A stretch of 64,000 nt of DNA from Panaeolus papilionaceus (taxonomy: Eukaryota > Basidiomycota > Agaricomycetes > Agaricales): positions 124,001 through 188,000 of the forward strand of contig JADNRZ010000031.1 in the NCBI GenBank assembly GCA_015501605.1, in the 5' to 3' direction. The stretch's first letter is position 1; the number at the start of each line of letters is the position of its first letter. Positions 23,366 to 34,590 of this stretch are shown piece after piece. The notes beneath the pieces were generated by a model. It was not told the DNA's origin. It ran no database searches and saw only the letters and a list, made by a program, of their open reading frames with translations. Made by a program: the position numbers and the translations under genes.

Positions 23366-23381
23366 GGTTATGGGCCCCGAC
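23366..23381 (+). promoter_or_regulatory. Primer-binding site, initiator-Met half-tRNA type
   Basis: GGTTATGGGCCCCGAC directly follows the 5' LTR. It is complementary to the anticodon stem-loop region of initiator Met-tRNA (GGGCCCAUAACC in many eukaryotes), not to the 3' CCA end. Drosophila copia primes in the same way from a cut tRNA fragment. The tRNA of this organism is not in the window, so the match to its own tRNA is inferred. Confidence 0.75.
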
Positions 23382-23427
23382 GTCCGCTCATAGGAACCCC
23401 GTATTGCTGCTCGCACTTTGCTAGTGC

Positions 23428-26400
23428 ATGCCCAAGTACATCAATCGCTTTCAACCACCTTACGCTGTTGCCAGCACAGTACCAACAACAAACACCAGAC
23501 TTACAACTTATAGACATCTTCGACAAATCGGATCAGAGTACTATAACGAAGAAGACTTTTACTATTGGTCATCCGACGAAGGCATCTTTGCTTTCAACCG
23601 TTATCAAATCAACACAGACGAGTGGGAGGAATTTTCGAACGCCTCCACTACTGATCTTCACGGCTGGGAAGCCAAACTCGACTGGGGCACCACCAGGGAC
23701 ACATCTTTACCACCAACACCACCACCGGTTATCAATCCAGAATTAGTTCCCCTACCTGACAGTGACACCGAATCAGATTCATCAGATTCTTCAGCCTCAT
23801 CAAACTCCACCACTGCATCTATCCAAAATTGGTTTGATCTACACTATCGAGGATACGAAACCTGGGAAATGTCTGTCTCCAAGGAATTCGACTCTGTTCC
23901 CCTTCTCAACATCAACGCCACCAACTACTGTGTTTGGCGTGCGCGTGTCGAGAACGCTGCCAAAGCTTGCAAGGGAACTATTTTCCTTACTCGAGAAGGA
24001 AACTTCACCTCATCTGCCACAAATACAACTGTCGATTCCCAGGAGGATCATGATCGCATTTATAATGCCATCACCCAGAAGCTCCCAGACGCTCTCTTTA
24101 CACGCTACAACAGCCTCAATAGTGTGTTCAAACTCCTAACTGCTCTCAAGCAGGACTATGGCACCAGTGTTGCTGCCACTGAAGCCTGGACCGAAGAGAA
24201 ACTATTCTCCCTCAAATGCACTGACGACAAAAAGGTCCGAAGTCACATCAACAAACTTGCCGATCTCAAGAATACTCTTGGCGAAATGGGGATTACTATA
24301 TCCGATCGCTCTTACATAAACGCCATCACCACTTCCATTCCCAAATCATATCAGCCAATCATCACAGCCATGCAGAGCGCTATTGCTGCCACAAACTTGG
24401 CAAATCCAACTGCTACCCCTGTCATTATCACGCCCAACCAAATCATTGCTGCTGTTCTTAATGAGGCTGATTCTCGTACTCTCAGCACAAGTACTCATGC
24501 CTCTGGTTCTTCAGCCAACTCAGCTCAACAGAACAACAACTTTGGTCGTGGCAGAGGCAGGGGGAGGGGACGTGGAAGAGGCTTTCGAGGTCGAGGTCGA
24601 GGAGGTTTTGTGCGCAACAACCAGCAACGAAACGACAACAACAGCTCCTCAAACGATGACAACATCACTTGCTTCAAATGTGGTGGAAAAGGACATCGTT
24701 CTCCAGAATGCCCATCCAAGAAACGCACTTATTCAGCAAACGAGACGTCGACGAAGCAGCCTGACCCAAAAGGCAAGGACAAGGACCCTTCCCAGGGACG
24801 CCCTAACAGTAACAACTCCAAAGGCTCATCTCAGTCCAACTTCGCTCAAGTTGAAGAAGCCTGGTCGGCTACTTCTCTTTATCCTGTCGATTCTCTCATC
24901 CCTTCTTTCTTCCCATCTATTGATGAGGATTATGCCCTCGTTTCCGAGGACATAGGCATTCCTTTTGAATCAAACTCCACGGAATCACGCAAGAAGGCTG
25001 TCATCGATATTTTTGACTCTGGAGCTTCCACACACATGACCCCTCATCTCGATCGACTCTCTAACTTAGAAGAAATCCCTAGGCACCCTATTCGAGCTGC
25101 AAATTCCCAAACATTCAATGCCACAGCAATGGGTACTCTCACCATCGAGCTTCCAGCTGCCAACGGTGGCAAAACCCTTGTTCTCCACCATGTGCTTTAT
25201 GCACCTGCTATGTCTTCCACCCTCATCTCCTTAGGCCGTCTTGACGATGCTGGATGGTTCTGGACTGGTGGAGGAAACAAACTTGTCATTCGAAATGCAG
25301 CTAACGAAGTCATTGCTACTATTCCCAAAACAAACGGCACTTATCGCATTGACCATACTGGATCCGACATCACTTTCTCTGCTTCTGTCAACATTATTTC
25401 TGTCTCTCTCTCTGAGCTCCATCGTCTTCTTGGTCACGTAAACTTCGCCTACATCAAACAGATGATCAAATCGAACTCTCTCAAAGGCTACAAACTCATT
25501 TCCGATCCTAACGACAACACACCAACCTGTATTCCTTGTGCAAAAGGAAAGATGACTCGTGCCATCATTCACAAGGAAAGGATCTCACCTCTGGCAACAA
25601 ATTTTGGCAACCATTTTCACATCGACATCTGGGGACCGGCTTCTACTCAAACCATATCCCACATGCAATATGCCCTCACCATCCTTGACGACGCTACAAG
25701 CTGGCTTGAGATGCCGCTCATGTGCTCCAAGTCTGATGCTTTTGCTACCTTCTCCCATGTCATCACTCGACATGAGACGCAGCACAACATCAACTTCAAG
25801 GTTTTCCAATCGGATCGTGACGGTTCTTTTCTTTCCGACGAGTTCAAGTCTTGGATCTCCAGCAAGGGAGCTATTTTTAAGCTCACCACCCACGACACTC
25901 CACAGCACAATGGCCAAGCTGAACGTGTTCACAGGACTATTCTTAACATGGTCCGTGTCTTTCTCATCGACTCTGGTCTACCCACATGGTTATGGGGAGA
26001 AGCAATGCGCCACGCTGTCCTCATTCATAATCTAACTTACAAGAAGAGGATTGGTAAATCTCCTTATGAGGCACGCAGTGGTCTCATCCCCGACGTCTCT
26101 CGACTTCACCCTTGGGGAGCCCCTGTTGTTTCTCAGGTCACTTCCTCTTCGAAACTCTCTACTCGTGGCGACACTGCTCATTGGGTCGGTTTCGACCCCT
26201 CCTCAAATGGCGACCGCATTTATTGGCCTTCTCAACGCAAAATTACCACCGAGCGCAACTTCGAATTTATCATCCAGTCTCCCATCATTGAAGGGGAGCG
26301 TGTGTATCCAGATGTTCCAGAATTATCTGTTGAACCAAATTTGGATTCGCCACAAACTTCTCCTTCTCAAGATCCTATTGATCTTCCCATCCCAACATCT

Positions 26401-28182
26401 GTTGACAATGACGCTCGACCGGATTCTCCCACTGCTGACGCCGACTCTGAACCTGTCAATCCACTTCTTGCAACCGGCAAACATATCCGCAAACCAACAT
26501 CTCGGTATCCACAATCTTTATACGATGGTTTTGCTTCACTTTTCCCCAACGATCCCTACCTTCCTATCTTTCTTGAAGCCTTCACTTCTGAAGCACTTGC
26601 CCTCGATCCTCGCACTGTCCAAGAGGCTATGAACTCTCCCAACAAAGACAAATGGTTAACTGCCATGAGGGAAGAGATTCTCTGCCTCACATCTCGCAAC
26701 TCTTGGGACTTTGTCGACGCACCCGACAATACCAACATAGTAGGATCAAAGTGGGTCTTTCGCACCAAACGAGATGCTCAAGGGAACGTTACTGGTTACC
26801 ATGCACACCTTGTCGCTCAAGGCTACACCCAGGTTGATGGAGTCGACTACTACTCCGACGACACCTATGCGTCAGTATGCAAACTCCCATCCGCAAGGAT
26901 GATTTTGGCTTACACTGCTGCGAAGAACTGGGAAATAGAATCCATGGATGTCAAATCGGCTTACCTATATGGCAAACTCTCTCCTGACGAAGAAATCTAC
27001 ATGCGACCTCCTCCTCTTTACAATCTCGAAGGATTCAAACCTGGCCAAGTACTCAAACTCAAAGTCTCCATTTATGGACTCAAGCAATCTGGCAAACGCT
27101 GGTACGAGGTACTACGCTCCATTCTCAAGGACTTTCAACTTGAACGCTGCGAACATGACCATGCAGTCTTTGTGCGCCATCATCCTGATGGTGAAACCTC
27201 CATCATCTTTGTCCACGTTGATGACATGTCCCTCATCACCTCCAACTCCAGCAAAATGCGCATTCTTAAACGTCTCATCAAATCCAAGCTTGAAGTCACC
27301 GACATGGGACCTATCTCTTGGTTTCTTGGCATAGAAGTCAAGCGTGATCGCTCTCGTGGCACCATCGCTCTTTCACAATGCGCTTACCTGGAACAAATCA
27401 TCGCTCGTTACGGTTTCGCTGACACCAAGTCTGCCGCTACACCTATGGACCCTAATGTCACCTTATCCAAGGATCAGGGACCCACCGACGCTCAAGGCAT
27501 TGCTGAAATGCGAAACAAGCCCTATGCTGAGGCATTAGGCGCTCTCCAATATGCTTCTGTTGCCACTCGTCCTGACATCACCTTCGCCTGTTCTCAACTT
27601 GCCCAATTCCTCCAGAACCCTGGAATCGCCCACTGGACCGCTCTCAAGCGTGTCTATCAGTATCTCAAGGGCGCTAAGGATCTTTGGCTCATCTTAGGTC
27701 ATCAACATGATGAACCTCTCACTGGTTATTCCGATGCCGATGGTAGTTCCACCGAAGGCCGTCGCCCCATCTCCGGCTATGTCTTCCTCCTTCATGGCGG
27801 CGCCATTTCATGGTCTTCCAAGTGACAACCTCTCATCACTCTTTCCACTACCGAATCCGAATATGTCGCTCTCACTCATGCTGCCAAGGAAGCTGTCTGG
27901 CTTCGTGCTCTTTCGAAAGAACTCTTTGGCTCCGAACCATCTATCCCTATATTTTCCGACAACCAGGGAGCCATCGCACTTGCCAAGGACGATCGCTATC
28001 ATGCTCGCACCAAACATATCGACATTCGCTTCCACTTTATTCGCTATACTATTGAGGAGGGTAAAATTCTTTTGACTTACTGTCCTACTGAAGATATGAC
28101 TGCCGATGTTCTTACCAAGGCCCTTCCTTCCATGAAACATAAACATTTCGCTTCTTCCATGGGTCTTCGTTTGATTGCTTAG
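23428..28182 (+). CDS. Copia gag-pol polyprotein, interrupted by one TGA
   Basis: The frame opens at 23428 and stays open to a TGA at 27823-27825, then continues in the same frame to TAG at 28180-28182. Domains in order: Gag; RGRGRGRG-rich linker and CCHC knuckle CFKCGGKGHRSPEC (about residue 415); aspartic protease IFDSGASTHMTP (about 530). Then come the integrase zinc region (HRLLGHVNF, CIPCAKGK) and its core with HIDIWGP, SDRDGSF and GQAERVHRT; reverse transcriptase with WVFRTKRD, DVKSAYLYG, YGLKQSGKRWY and the catalytic HVDDM; and RNase H with SDADGSSTEGR, STTESEYVAL and DNQGAIALAK. The TGA follows SWSSK, where I recall Arg in related elements, so a CGA-to-TGA change is likely. Otherwise the protein is complete. 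Confidence 0.95.
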
Positions 28183-28284
28183 ATGAATTTTCTATTATCG
28201 CTTATTTTATCTCGTCTCTCGTCTATGCTTTCTTTCTTTATTTTTCTATTTTGCAAACACGTCGTTTACTACACTTCCATGTTT

Positions 28285-28293
28285 GAAGGGGAG
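28285..28293 (+). promoter_or_regulatory. Copia polypurine tract
   Basis: GAAGGGGAG lies directly before the 3' LTR start TGTTAGAA. That is the expected place and composition for plus-strand DNA priming in LTR retrotransposons. Confidence 0.9.
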
Positions 28294-28633
28294 TGTTAGA
28301 ATATTTTTCTATCGTCTACTAGTTCCCGAGTCGTCTCTATTCTTGTCTCCTTATTGTTCCTTCTATCTTTACCTGTAACCGGGAACTTCTTCATACCCAC
28401 ATTATGCATCATCCCTTATACCAAAGTATTGGTATCGTTTCACCTATATTTACCTAACTACTCTACATGTATATAAGCAGTCGAGTAGCACCTCAATTCC
28501 ATAGTGTTTCTCTCTTTTCTTTACCTCTGCTTAAGGACTCAACACTCAGTCCTTTCTTCTTTATCGTTAACCAAAGTTCCTCTCCACAGTTGCGACTGTT
28601 GGAGTTCACTATCGCCTTAGCCTTATTCTTTTA
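28294..28633 (+). repeat. Copia 3' LTR
   Basis: This 340-bp copy of the 5' LTR has two transitions against it. It is followed directly by the target duplication AAAAG at 28634-28638. Confidence 0.95.
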
Positions 28634-28675
28634 AAAAGGGAAGTCAAATATAATCTAATCTTCACTGCCTACGGT

Positions 28676-28790
28676 GTTTGAGAGACGCCAGGTTAACTCG
28701 ACATTTCGCTTCAGCTCCCGAACTTCTTCGGTTCCCCGTCGGCTCCCATGCAACCTCACTTACCTCCCTCTCACGCCCCTATCTGCCATT
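28676..28790 (+). repeat. Inverted repeat partner of 32575-32690
   Basis: GAGAGACGCCAGGTTAACTC, CATTTCGCTTCAGCTCCCG and GTCGGCTCCCATGCAACCTC recur in reverse complement near 32690-32600. The plus strand here and the minus strand there both translate to FERRQVNSTFRFSSRTSSVP. The conserved reading may be a decayed exon or simply repeat similarity. With the CCCCGAATC blocks it forms a second matching segment in the same relative order, so both ends probably belong to one repeat family. Confidence 0.7.
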
Positions 28791-28869
28791 CTCATATCAA
28801 TAAATGTCGCTCCTACCCAACCACGACCCAGACCAGCAGGCAATGTAAGGCTTTTTACGTAGAGAGAAG

Positions 28870-31069
28870 GTGTTTATTCACAATAAGAGTGTATTTTAAG
28901 TCCAAATCTTAAATATTACCTGGTTTACAACGAATACAAGCCTCTTGCCACCCCCGTATCTCATATTTCGCGTTCGTTGTCGTTTGGTACCCGTGCGCAT
29001 TTTCTTCAGCATTTATTTTCGTTATTTTTGTCATCTTCGTCGTCCGTCTTTGTCTCTTTCACCTCACACTCGTTTTCTCGGACTAGGACTACGTGTCTCA
29101 CTTTCACTTCCCTTTCCATCCAACCACCTCATCTCTTTGTCATCCCTTCACCCTCACTCACCTTTCACCCAAATATCCTCACGCACACATCAGCACAAAT
29201 TATAGAAATGCTGGGTGGGAACACTTCATATACTCTGTAAACTGCGTACAATTTTTGCATTATTCTATGCAAAATCAAAATGATGTGAAGGGAATATCCA
29301 AGAAAATGAAAAGAGTGATAAAGCGATGAAATAGAAAGCTGAAGACTTAAAAACACAAGGATAAATAGGCAGACAGGAGGGATACGGGGTTGTTGGTCAA
29401 AGACATCTTGCGCGCTGATGAGCATGCAACGATGGGGCGTCGAATAGAAACCAAACAAGAACAAAAATGGAGGAGCACTGAGGGTGATGGTGATGGTGCC
29501 AGGTGAGTGAAGTGAAGACAAGTGCGCTTGTTTGCAAGATCATGAGGTGGGGCTGAGATACATGTATACGAAGCTGGGAACGACTAGAACTGAGGAAAAC
29601 TGTCGATGACGACGGCGACGCTGGGTGGCTTGCAGTGATACAAACAGAACGTGCAACTGACTGAGATGAACACCAACGCGGCAGCGGCTGAGTACGATAA
29701 CCAACAATGATGGCTACGTAGGACAGCTGGAAGACGACTTATATATACCGATTCCCAAAACTGAACCAGATGCGACTGGCGACGCTGCGACGACTGAGAC
29801 AAGATGGTGTAAAGTTTATATATGTTCTATCACATGAGCTATCTAAAAACAGGAAGGACATTTAAAATGACAACGAATGAATAAAAGAGAGAATGGGATA
29901 TACTATGAAGTGCATAAGATACTGGATTGGGTCTTGGAGCTTTGGAGGATGATCCTGAGGCCATGGCGTGGGCACGTGCATGATGGGTTGGGGAAACTGT
30001 CCGAAAACGCAAAAAAGGAGGTAAGCAGGCGCATGGCTCATCAAGAAGTTACTCATAAAAAAAAATCAAATCGAGGCTGATCAGGCAGCGGCACGTTGAT
30101 GTAAGGAGAAAAGGGGAGAGAAAGGTGGAAAAATGACGAAAACAGGGGGTGCAATCGCTCCAAGGTCAAACAAGGTAGTATGTGTGATAGACGCCCGATC
30201 ACGAATCCCTATTTAAGCGAGACTCGAGTGGCCTTTCTGATAGAGCAGAGCTTTCTCAATAGATCACGAGAGTCGATCAAGATGAACACCGGATAGGCAT
30301 TGTTCTTGAGCACGACTGCCACGGCAAGCAACTTGCAAACCTCATCAGGTGTAGCTGGTAAACTGTCAATACTACCTGAGAGTAGATGGGGTGGGTCCTA
30401 CAAGGGCATATGCAAGGTTATCAGTGATGTGCGCATTACGGTAAGTCTAGATATGAAAATGATATGAATATAATATGATTTGTGATGTGAGGATGAGGAT
30501 AGTGTGACGATGGGTGAGTAAGCGTGAGGTTGCAAGGTCGTGGAGTCTGCAAGTGCTAAGGGAAATGTGGGAAACGAGAGGAAGGGTGGTGCCGAATGCA
30601 CGCGGAACAACGATATACGAACGAAAACGAGACGAAATACGAAATACAAAGACAACGAGAGACGACGGCAAAGAACTGGGGCGAAAAGTGATCTATTCTG
30701 GTGGTGGAAATTAGGTACAGTAAATAAAATACATGAGTTGAAGAAGCGCTACGAAGGTAAACTAAAAAGGAAATACGAATGAAAACAAAAGAAAACGATA
30801 GGATTTAAGAAACTAAGCGCCGAAGCGTTTCATAGAATCAAAAATAGAATGAAAAATAAACTAAATAAACCAAATGAGGGAGGTACCGTGCAGTCGGGGA
30901 ATGTAGGATAAACCGTGCATTGTAAAACTACTGAAAATGCGGAATTGGAGGGATATGGCTTCGGAGCTCATCATCGGTTTTCAGGCCGATATACAAAGGT
31001 TGAAATCGAAGAGATTAACTATAACTTACATTTTACGAGGGTTTTAAAGTACACTTTCGGACTAATTAC
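28870..31069. other. No gene seen; diverged repeat at about 29400-29820
   Basis: Open frames here are low-complexity (Ser/Thr/His/Pro-rich on one strand, Lys/Arg/Glu-rich on the other). 29400-29820 is the diverged partner of about 3600-4060. From 30700 on the sequence is A-rich. Nothing resembles a known gene. Confidence 0.4.
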
Positions 31070-32440
31070 CTACAAAAGCACAATGGGTTTTGATTAAACA
31101 GGCACCAGTATTACAGAGAATATTGATTTAATGGCGCAAATGTTTAATCAATGATTAAATGTTTCCACCATAGCAATCTTCAGCCACTAGGGCAAAAACC
31201 TCAACCATGTTTAAACAGTCAAGGGATTTAATTAAAATTTGTATTTAAACAAGAATGATTAAATACATAGCATTGATGTACTACGGACACTAGCAAAAAT
31301 TTGTTTAAACAGTGACACATGATTAAATATAAAAAGAGGAATGTGTTTAAACAGAGAATGGCATTTAATTCAACAAATGAAAGACCCAATTAATTGGTAT
31401 TAAGCATATGTTGGACATTGGAGGGGAGGATGGAAATGGAAAAGTAGAATAAAACTAATATATGTGGTGAAGCAGGACTGGGTGGCATGGTGGGGTAGAG
31501 TACATGTATTGGAAACTTACCATGAGACTTAAATCAAGTGATCATCTAAGTGCGAGCACATCTCCAATGCTAGCAAGGGAAGAATGAAAGTGTTAGCCTG
31601 AAATTGAGAGGCTGGACAACATAGACTCACCAGAATTATGTGTCAGTGTTGCTCAGAACAATCAGGCTATGCCAATAGCCTGTAGAGCTTACATGTGAGA
31701 ACGGGGAATGTTCACAAGGAGTGACTGGTGATGATGGTAAGGAAAGAAGAGGGAGTGAAGAGTGTTCAGAACAGTGTTCGTCGAGAATCAACCAAGGTCT
31801 AAATCCCACGGACTTTCATGCACGTGACATTGTTGATTGTTTGTTCTTGATTGCATTTTTATGCAGGAACGAGAACAATGAGAAACTTGAAGCAGAGGTG
31901 ATTTGTGAAGTCCCTTTCTTTCCGTTACCATGTCCTCTCCTCTCCATCCAACTGTTGGACAGTCACCTGCCACGAATGTACCCCCTCAGAGATGTATCAC
32001 GCTGGAAGTCAGTTAACTGCTCTCAAGCTCTTGGTAAGTCATTATTCTATTCCTTCTTCTACAAAACATGACACTAACGATATGGACTGTCTCGCAACTA
32101 CCCTATCCAGGTGTGTAAGGATTTTTTGGCCTTCTGTTTAATTATTGGACATGAGTATGTCCTCCATCACCTGTAGGCTGTAGCTTCCAGTCATTCATGT
32201 GCTTTCTTGTAGATTTTCGACTAGTATATCATTTTGATTTTTCTTTGTTTAATTGACTGTAATTTAATTAATTAATTATGAAACAATTTAAATATCACTT
32301 CTGTTTAAACAGATTCTGAATTTTCAGGACAGCTTGAAAGGATTTGCTCATAATTAAGAGGTAATTAATTACCGTTTTGATTAAATCAAAATTCACTGTA
32401 ATACCAGTGCCTGTTTAAGCAAAACCCATCGGGTTGTAGT
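31070..32440. mobile_element. GTTTAAAC-rich DNA element, copy A
   Basis: The ends are inverted repeats of about 60 bp: ATGGGTTTTGATTAAACAGG at the left and ATGGGTTTTGCTTAAACAGG read inwards from the right, both followed by CAC, GTATTACAG and GATTTAAT. TTAC stands next to both ends and may be a 4-bp target duplication. GTTTAAAC palindromes are frequent (for example near 31209, 31300, 31340 and 32305). The middle (31400-32200) is unlike the ends and has no recognisable transposase. At 1.37 kb it looks non-autonomous. Confidence 0.75.
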
Positions 32441-32499
32441 TACCTATTGAGTAAACTTATATTTGATAATATATCTTGGCTTTCTCATTTTTGAAGCAA

Positions 32500-33035
32500 T
32501 CAGCACCTTGTATTAGCTCCATTTACAGCTCCTAAGGTACAAAGAGTCTTTTTCATGAAGGAGTGGGAGGAGAATAGGAGCGTGAGAGGGTAGAGAATGA
32601 GGTTGCATGGGAGCCGACAGGGAACCGAAGAAGTTCGGGAGCTGAAGCGAAATGTCGAGTTAACCTGGCGTCTCTCGAACACCGTAACTGCCGAATAGCC
32701 GCTGTGCCGCACTGTGCCGTTTTCTATCTCCGAATCATGATTTTTTCGACCTGTGTGATGCTTTTTGGGCATAATGTTAGTATTGATTCGGGGAAGTGGT
32801 AGTGGATCCGGGGGAGGCTTAGTAGATTCGGGGTTCAGTGTGCGGATTTGGGATGTAGTGTGTGGATCGGGGGCTAGAAATAGATTTGCTAGTAGACAAA
32901 AAAGCATCGATTTTCCTTCTTGTATGGATTCGGGGTGTATAATACATTCGGTGTTCGAGTATTAAGTGCATACATTTGTCTCTACGGATCCGGGATTTGG
33001 CAATAATAAAATTGCGATTGGCCTCCCATACCCTG
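32500..33035 (-). repeat. Composite repeat, minus orientation, paired with 22252-22470 and 28676-28790
   Basis: Read on the minus strand it begins with TATGGGAGGCCAATCGCAAT and CCCGGATCCGTAGAGA, then holds CCCCGAATC words, and ends with the CGAGAGACGCCAGGTTAACTC block. The same order is found on the plus strand from 22252 to 28790, with the Copia element between the two parts. A complete, uninterrupted version seems to be about 0.55 kb. Confidence 0.65.
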
Positions 33036-34590
33036 TTGCGTAGCAATCTTATGATCTATAATTCGATGTTGAAGTTCCACAGAGGGGGTGGACAAATGCC
33101 CGTAAATTCAGATTCAGGGAAGTGTATGAAAAGGAGAAGAACCAGCCGCGATGAAATGTCAATTATATAAGAGGTCTACGCACATATTTAAGCCTTGGAT
33201 CGAACAGTTTTGCACCGTTCCGCTTAGAGGGCCGTTGTATCTTATGATCTTCTTGGGGTCCTAATTGCATCCTTGGTATTTACCGTCAATCAGGAAGCCT
33301 TAGCGTGTGTGGTCAGGCTGTTGGTTTGTTCGGTTATATGTTCCTTCAACTCGCTTTCGCTCCACTGCCATGAGGTGGAGATAAGAAAAAATATGGAGGA
33401 TAGTGTTCACATTTTACAATAATACAAAGCTATGAAATAGACGAACACGGGGTATAATGAGAAAGAGGATGATGAAGGGAAAACTAGAGAATGTCCGAAA
33501 TGCAAGATTAGAACAGCTCAGGGGGACCGTTAGTGGCGGACATGATGACCTTGCGAAACGTCGACGTTTCGTAAAATCGGAATAAGGAGCAGTCACAGCT
33601 ACGTAACTCAATTTTGTGCGGTACCGTATACGCCCATTTGGAGCGTTCCAGGTTTCTTACGCATCCATCATGGGTTCTACTGCCACTCCACGAGTTCGTC
33701 ATCGACAGGTTGGATAGGCCAAGCGAACCGATGTATCGATGGCTTGAAAATGAACGCGTTTATTGTAATGTGCAGTAATGGCGTGCAATCGATGCTTTCA
33801 AGCAATTCTCCTGCGATTATATATGCAGCCAATAGACAGTCATTTAAATGAGCAGAAATTTAAATGACTAGACAGGTTGTTCATCAATCGCGTTGGCGCC
33901 TATTTCACAGGTATCTTGAAAATGATCCGTTTTGAAGACTTCTTGTGGGTGGAAATATTATGTATAATGTTGTATACCAGCAAGGCTATTCGCACAACAC
34001 GGGAGAAAAATGGGCTGTTGCCCAACCCACAGCGGATCTTCAACTGTCCAGAATTTACTTATAAACTAACGGCAAACACTGCGTAACCCATTGAGTGCTA
34101 TGACAAGTTGCCGTAGAGCATCGGCAGTTGCTAACATTGAATACCAAATCACAGTACACACAAAAAATGTTCGAACATCCTTTGGCAGCGGGGCTAGAAT
34201 ATAACGTAGATAAAAACTTAAAGTCGATGAACGACTTGCGAGAAAACAGTGGACTAAGCTGTAGAGCGAGACATCGCATTGTTTCTATGTAGGAGTACCA
34301 GCACGTGCCGTGTGGCGTTTAAATTCACAACGCAGTCGCGTACTTTCTAAATGGAGTCCGAGTCAGCTCAGATGGTCATTCTGCATGTATTCGTCAGATT
34401 GAATCATACATTGTAACTAACATATATAATTCTGATAATCCTGTGCCCAGAAAAAAATGTATTTGATTTTCCAACCATTCACATAACGGGCAGCAACATA
34501 TACCACTTCTTGGATCACTTGACCTACGAATTTCTATGAAGGAGCAATAAGCCGTATGAAACAGAGAAAAAAACGAACGCTTACCTTAAA
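33036..34590. other. Repeat remnants; no gene
   Basis: 33180-33350 matches 17750-17880 and 40000-40110 (ATCTTATGATCT, TTGGGGTCC, ATTTACCGTCAATCAGGAAGC). 33430-33540 matches the GTPase 3' flank. 33554-33571 is a perfect 18-bp palindrome. Nothing else is recognisable. Confidence 0.4.
33554..33571. repeat. Perfect 18-bp palindrome
   Basis: CGAAACGTCGACGTTTCG is its own reverse complement. It lies where the GTPase 3'-flank similarity stops (about 33540), so it may mark a rearrangement or insertion joint. Confidence 0.85.

Larger units (their letters stand above)
23026..28633 (+). mobile_element. Ty1/Copia LTR retrotransposon, nearly intact
   Basis: The 5.6-kb element has two 340-bp LTRs (23026-23365 and 28294-28633) starting TGTTAGAATATTTTT and ending TTATTCTTTTA. 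It also has a primer-binding site, a polypurine tract GAAGGGGAG before the 3' LTR, a single long gag-pol frame and the 5-bp duplication AAAAG. I find two LTR differences, both transitions (ACTTG/ACCTG and CCAGG/CCGGG), so the insertion is recent. The 3' end is TA, not the common CA. The order protease, integrase, RT, RNase H places it in Copia rather than Gypsy. Confidence 0.97.

Noticed and set aside
24383..24955. Long alternative-frame open reading frames inside the Copia polyprotein
   Set aside because: They overlap the gag-pol frame and have biased composition with no motifs.
27823..27825. In-frame TGA read as selenocysteine or programmed readthrough
   Set aside because: It sits in RNase H at a position where I recall arginine, there is no special downstream structure, and the same type of change occurs in other repeats here. 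Decay is simpler.
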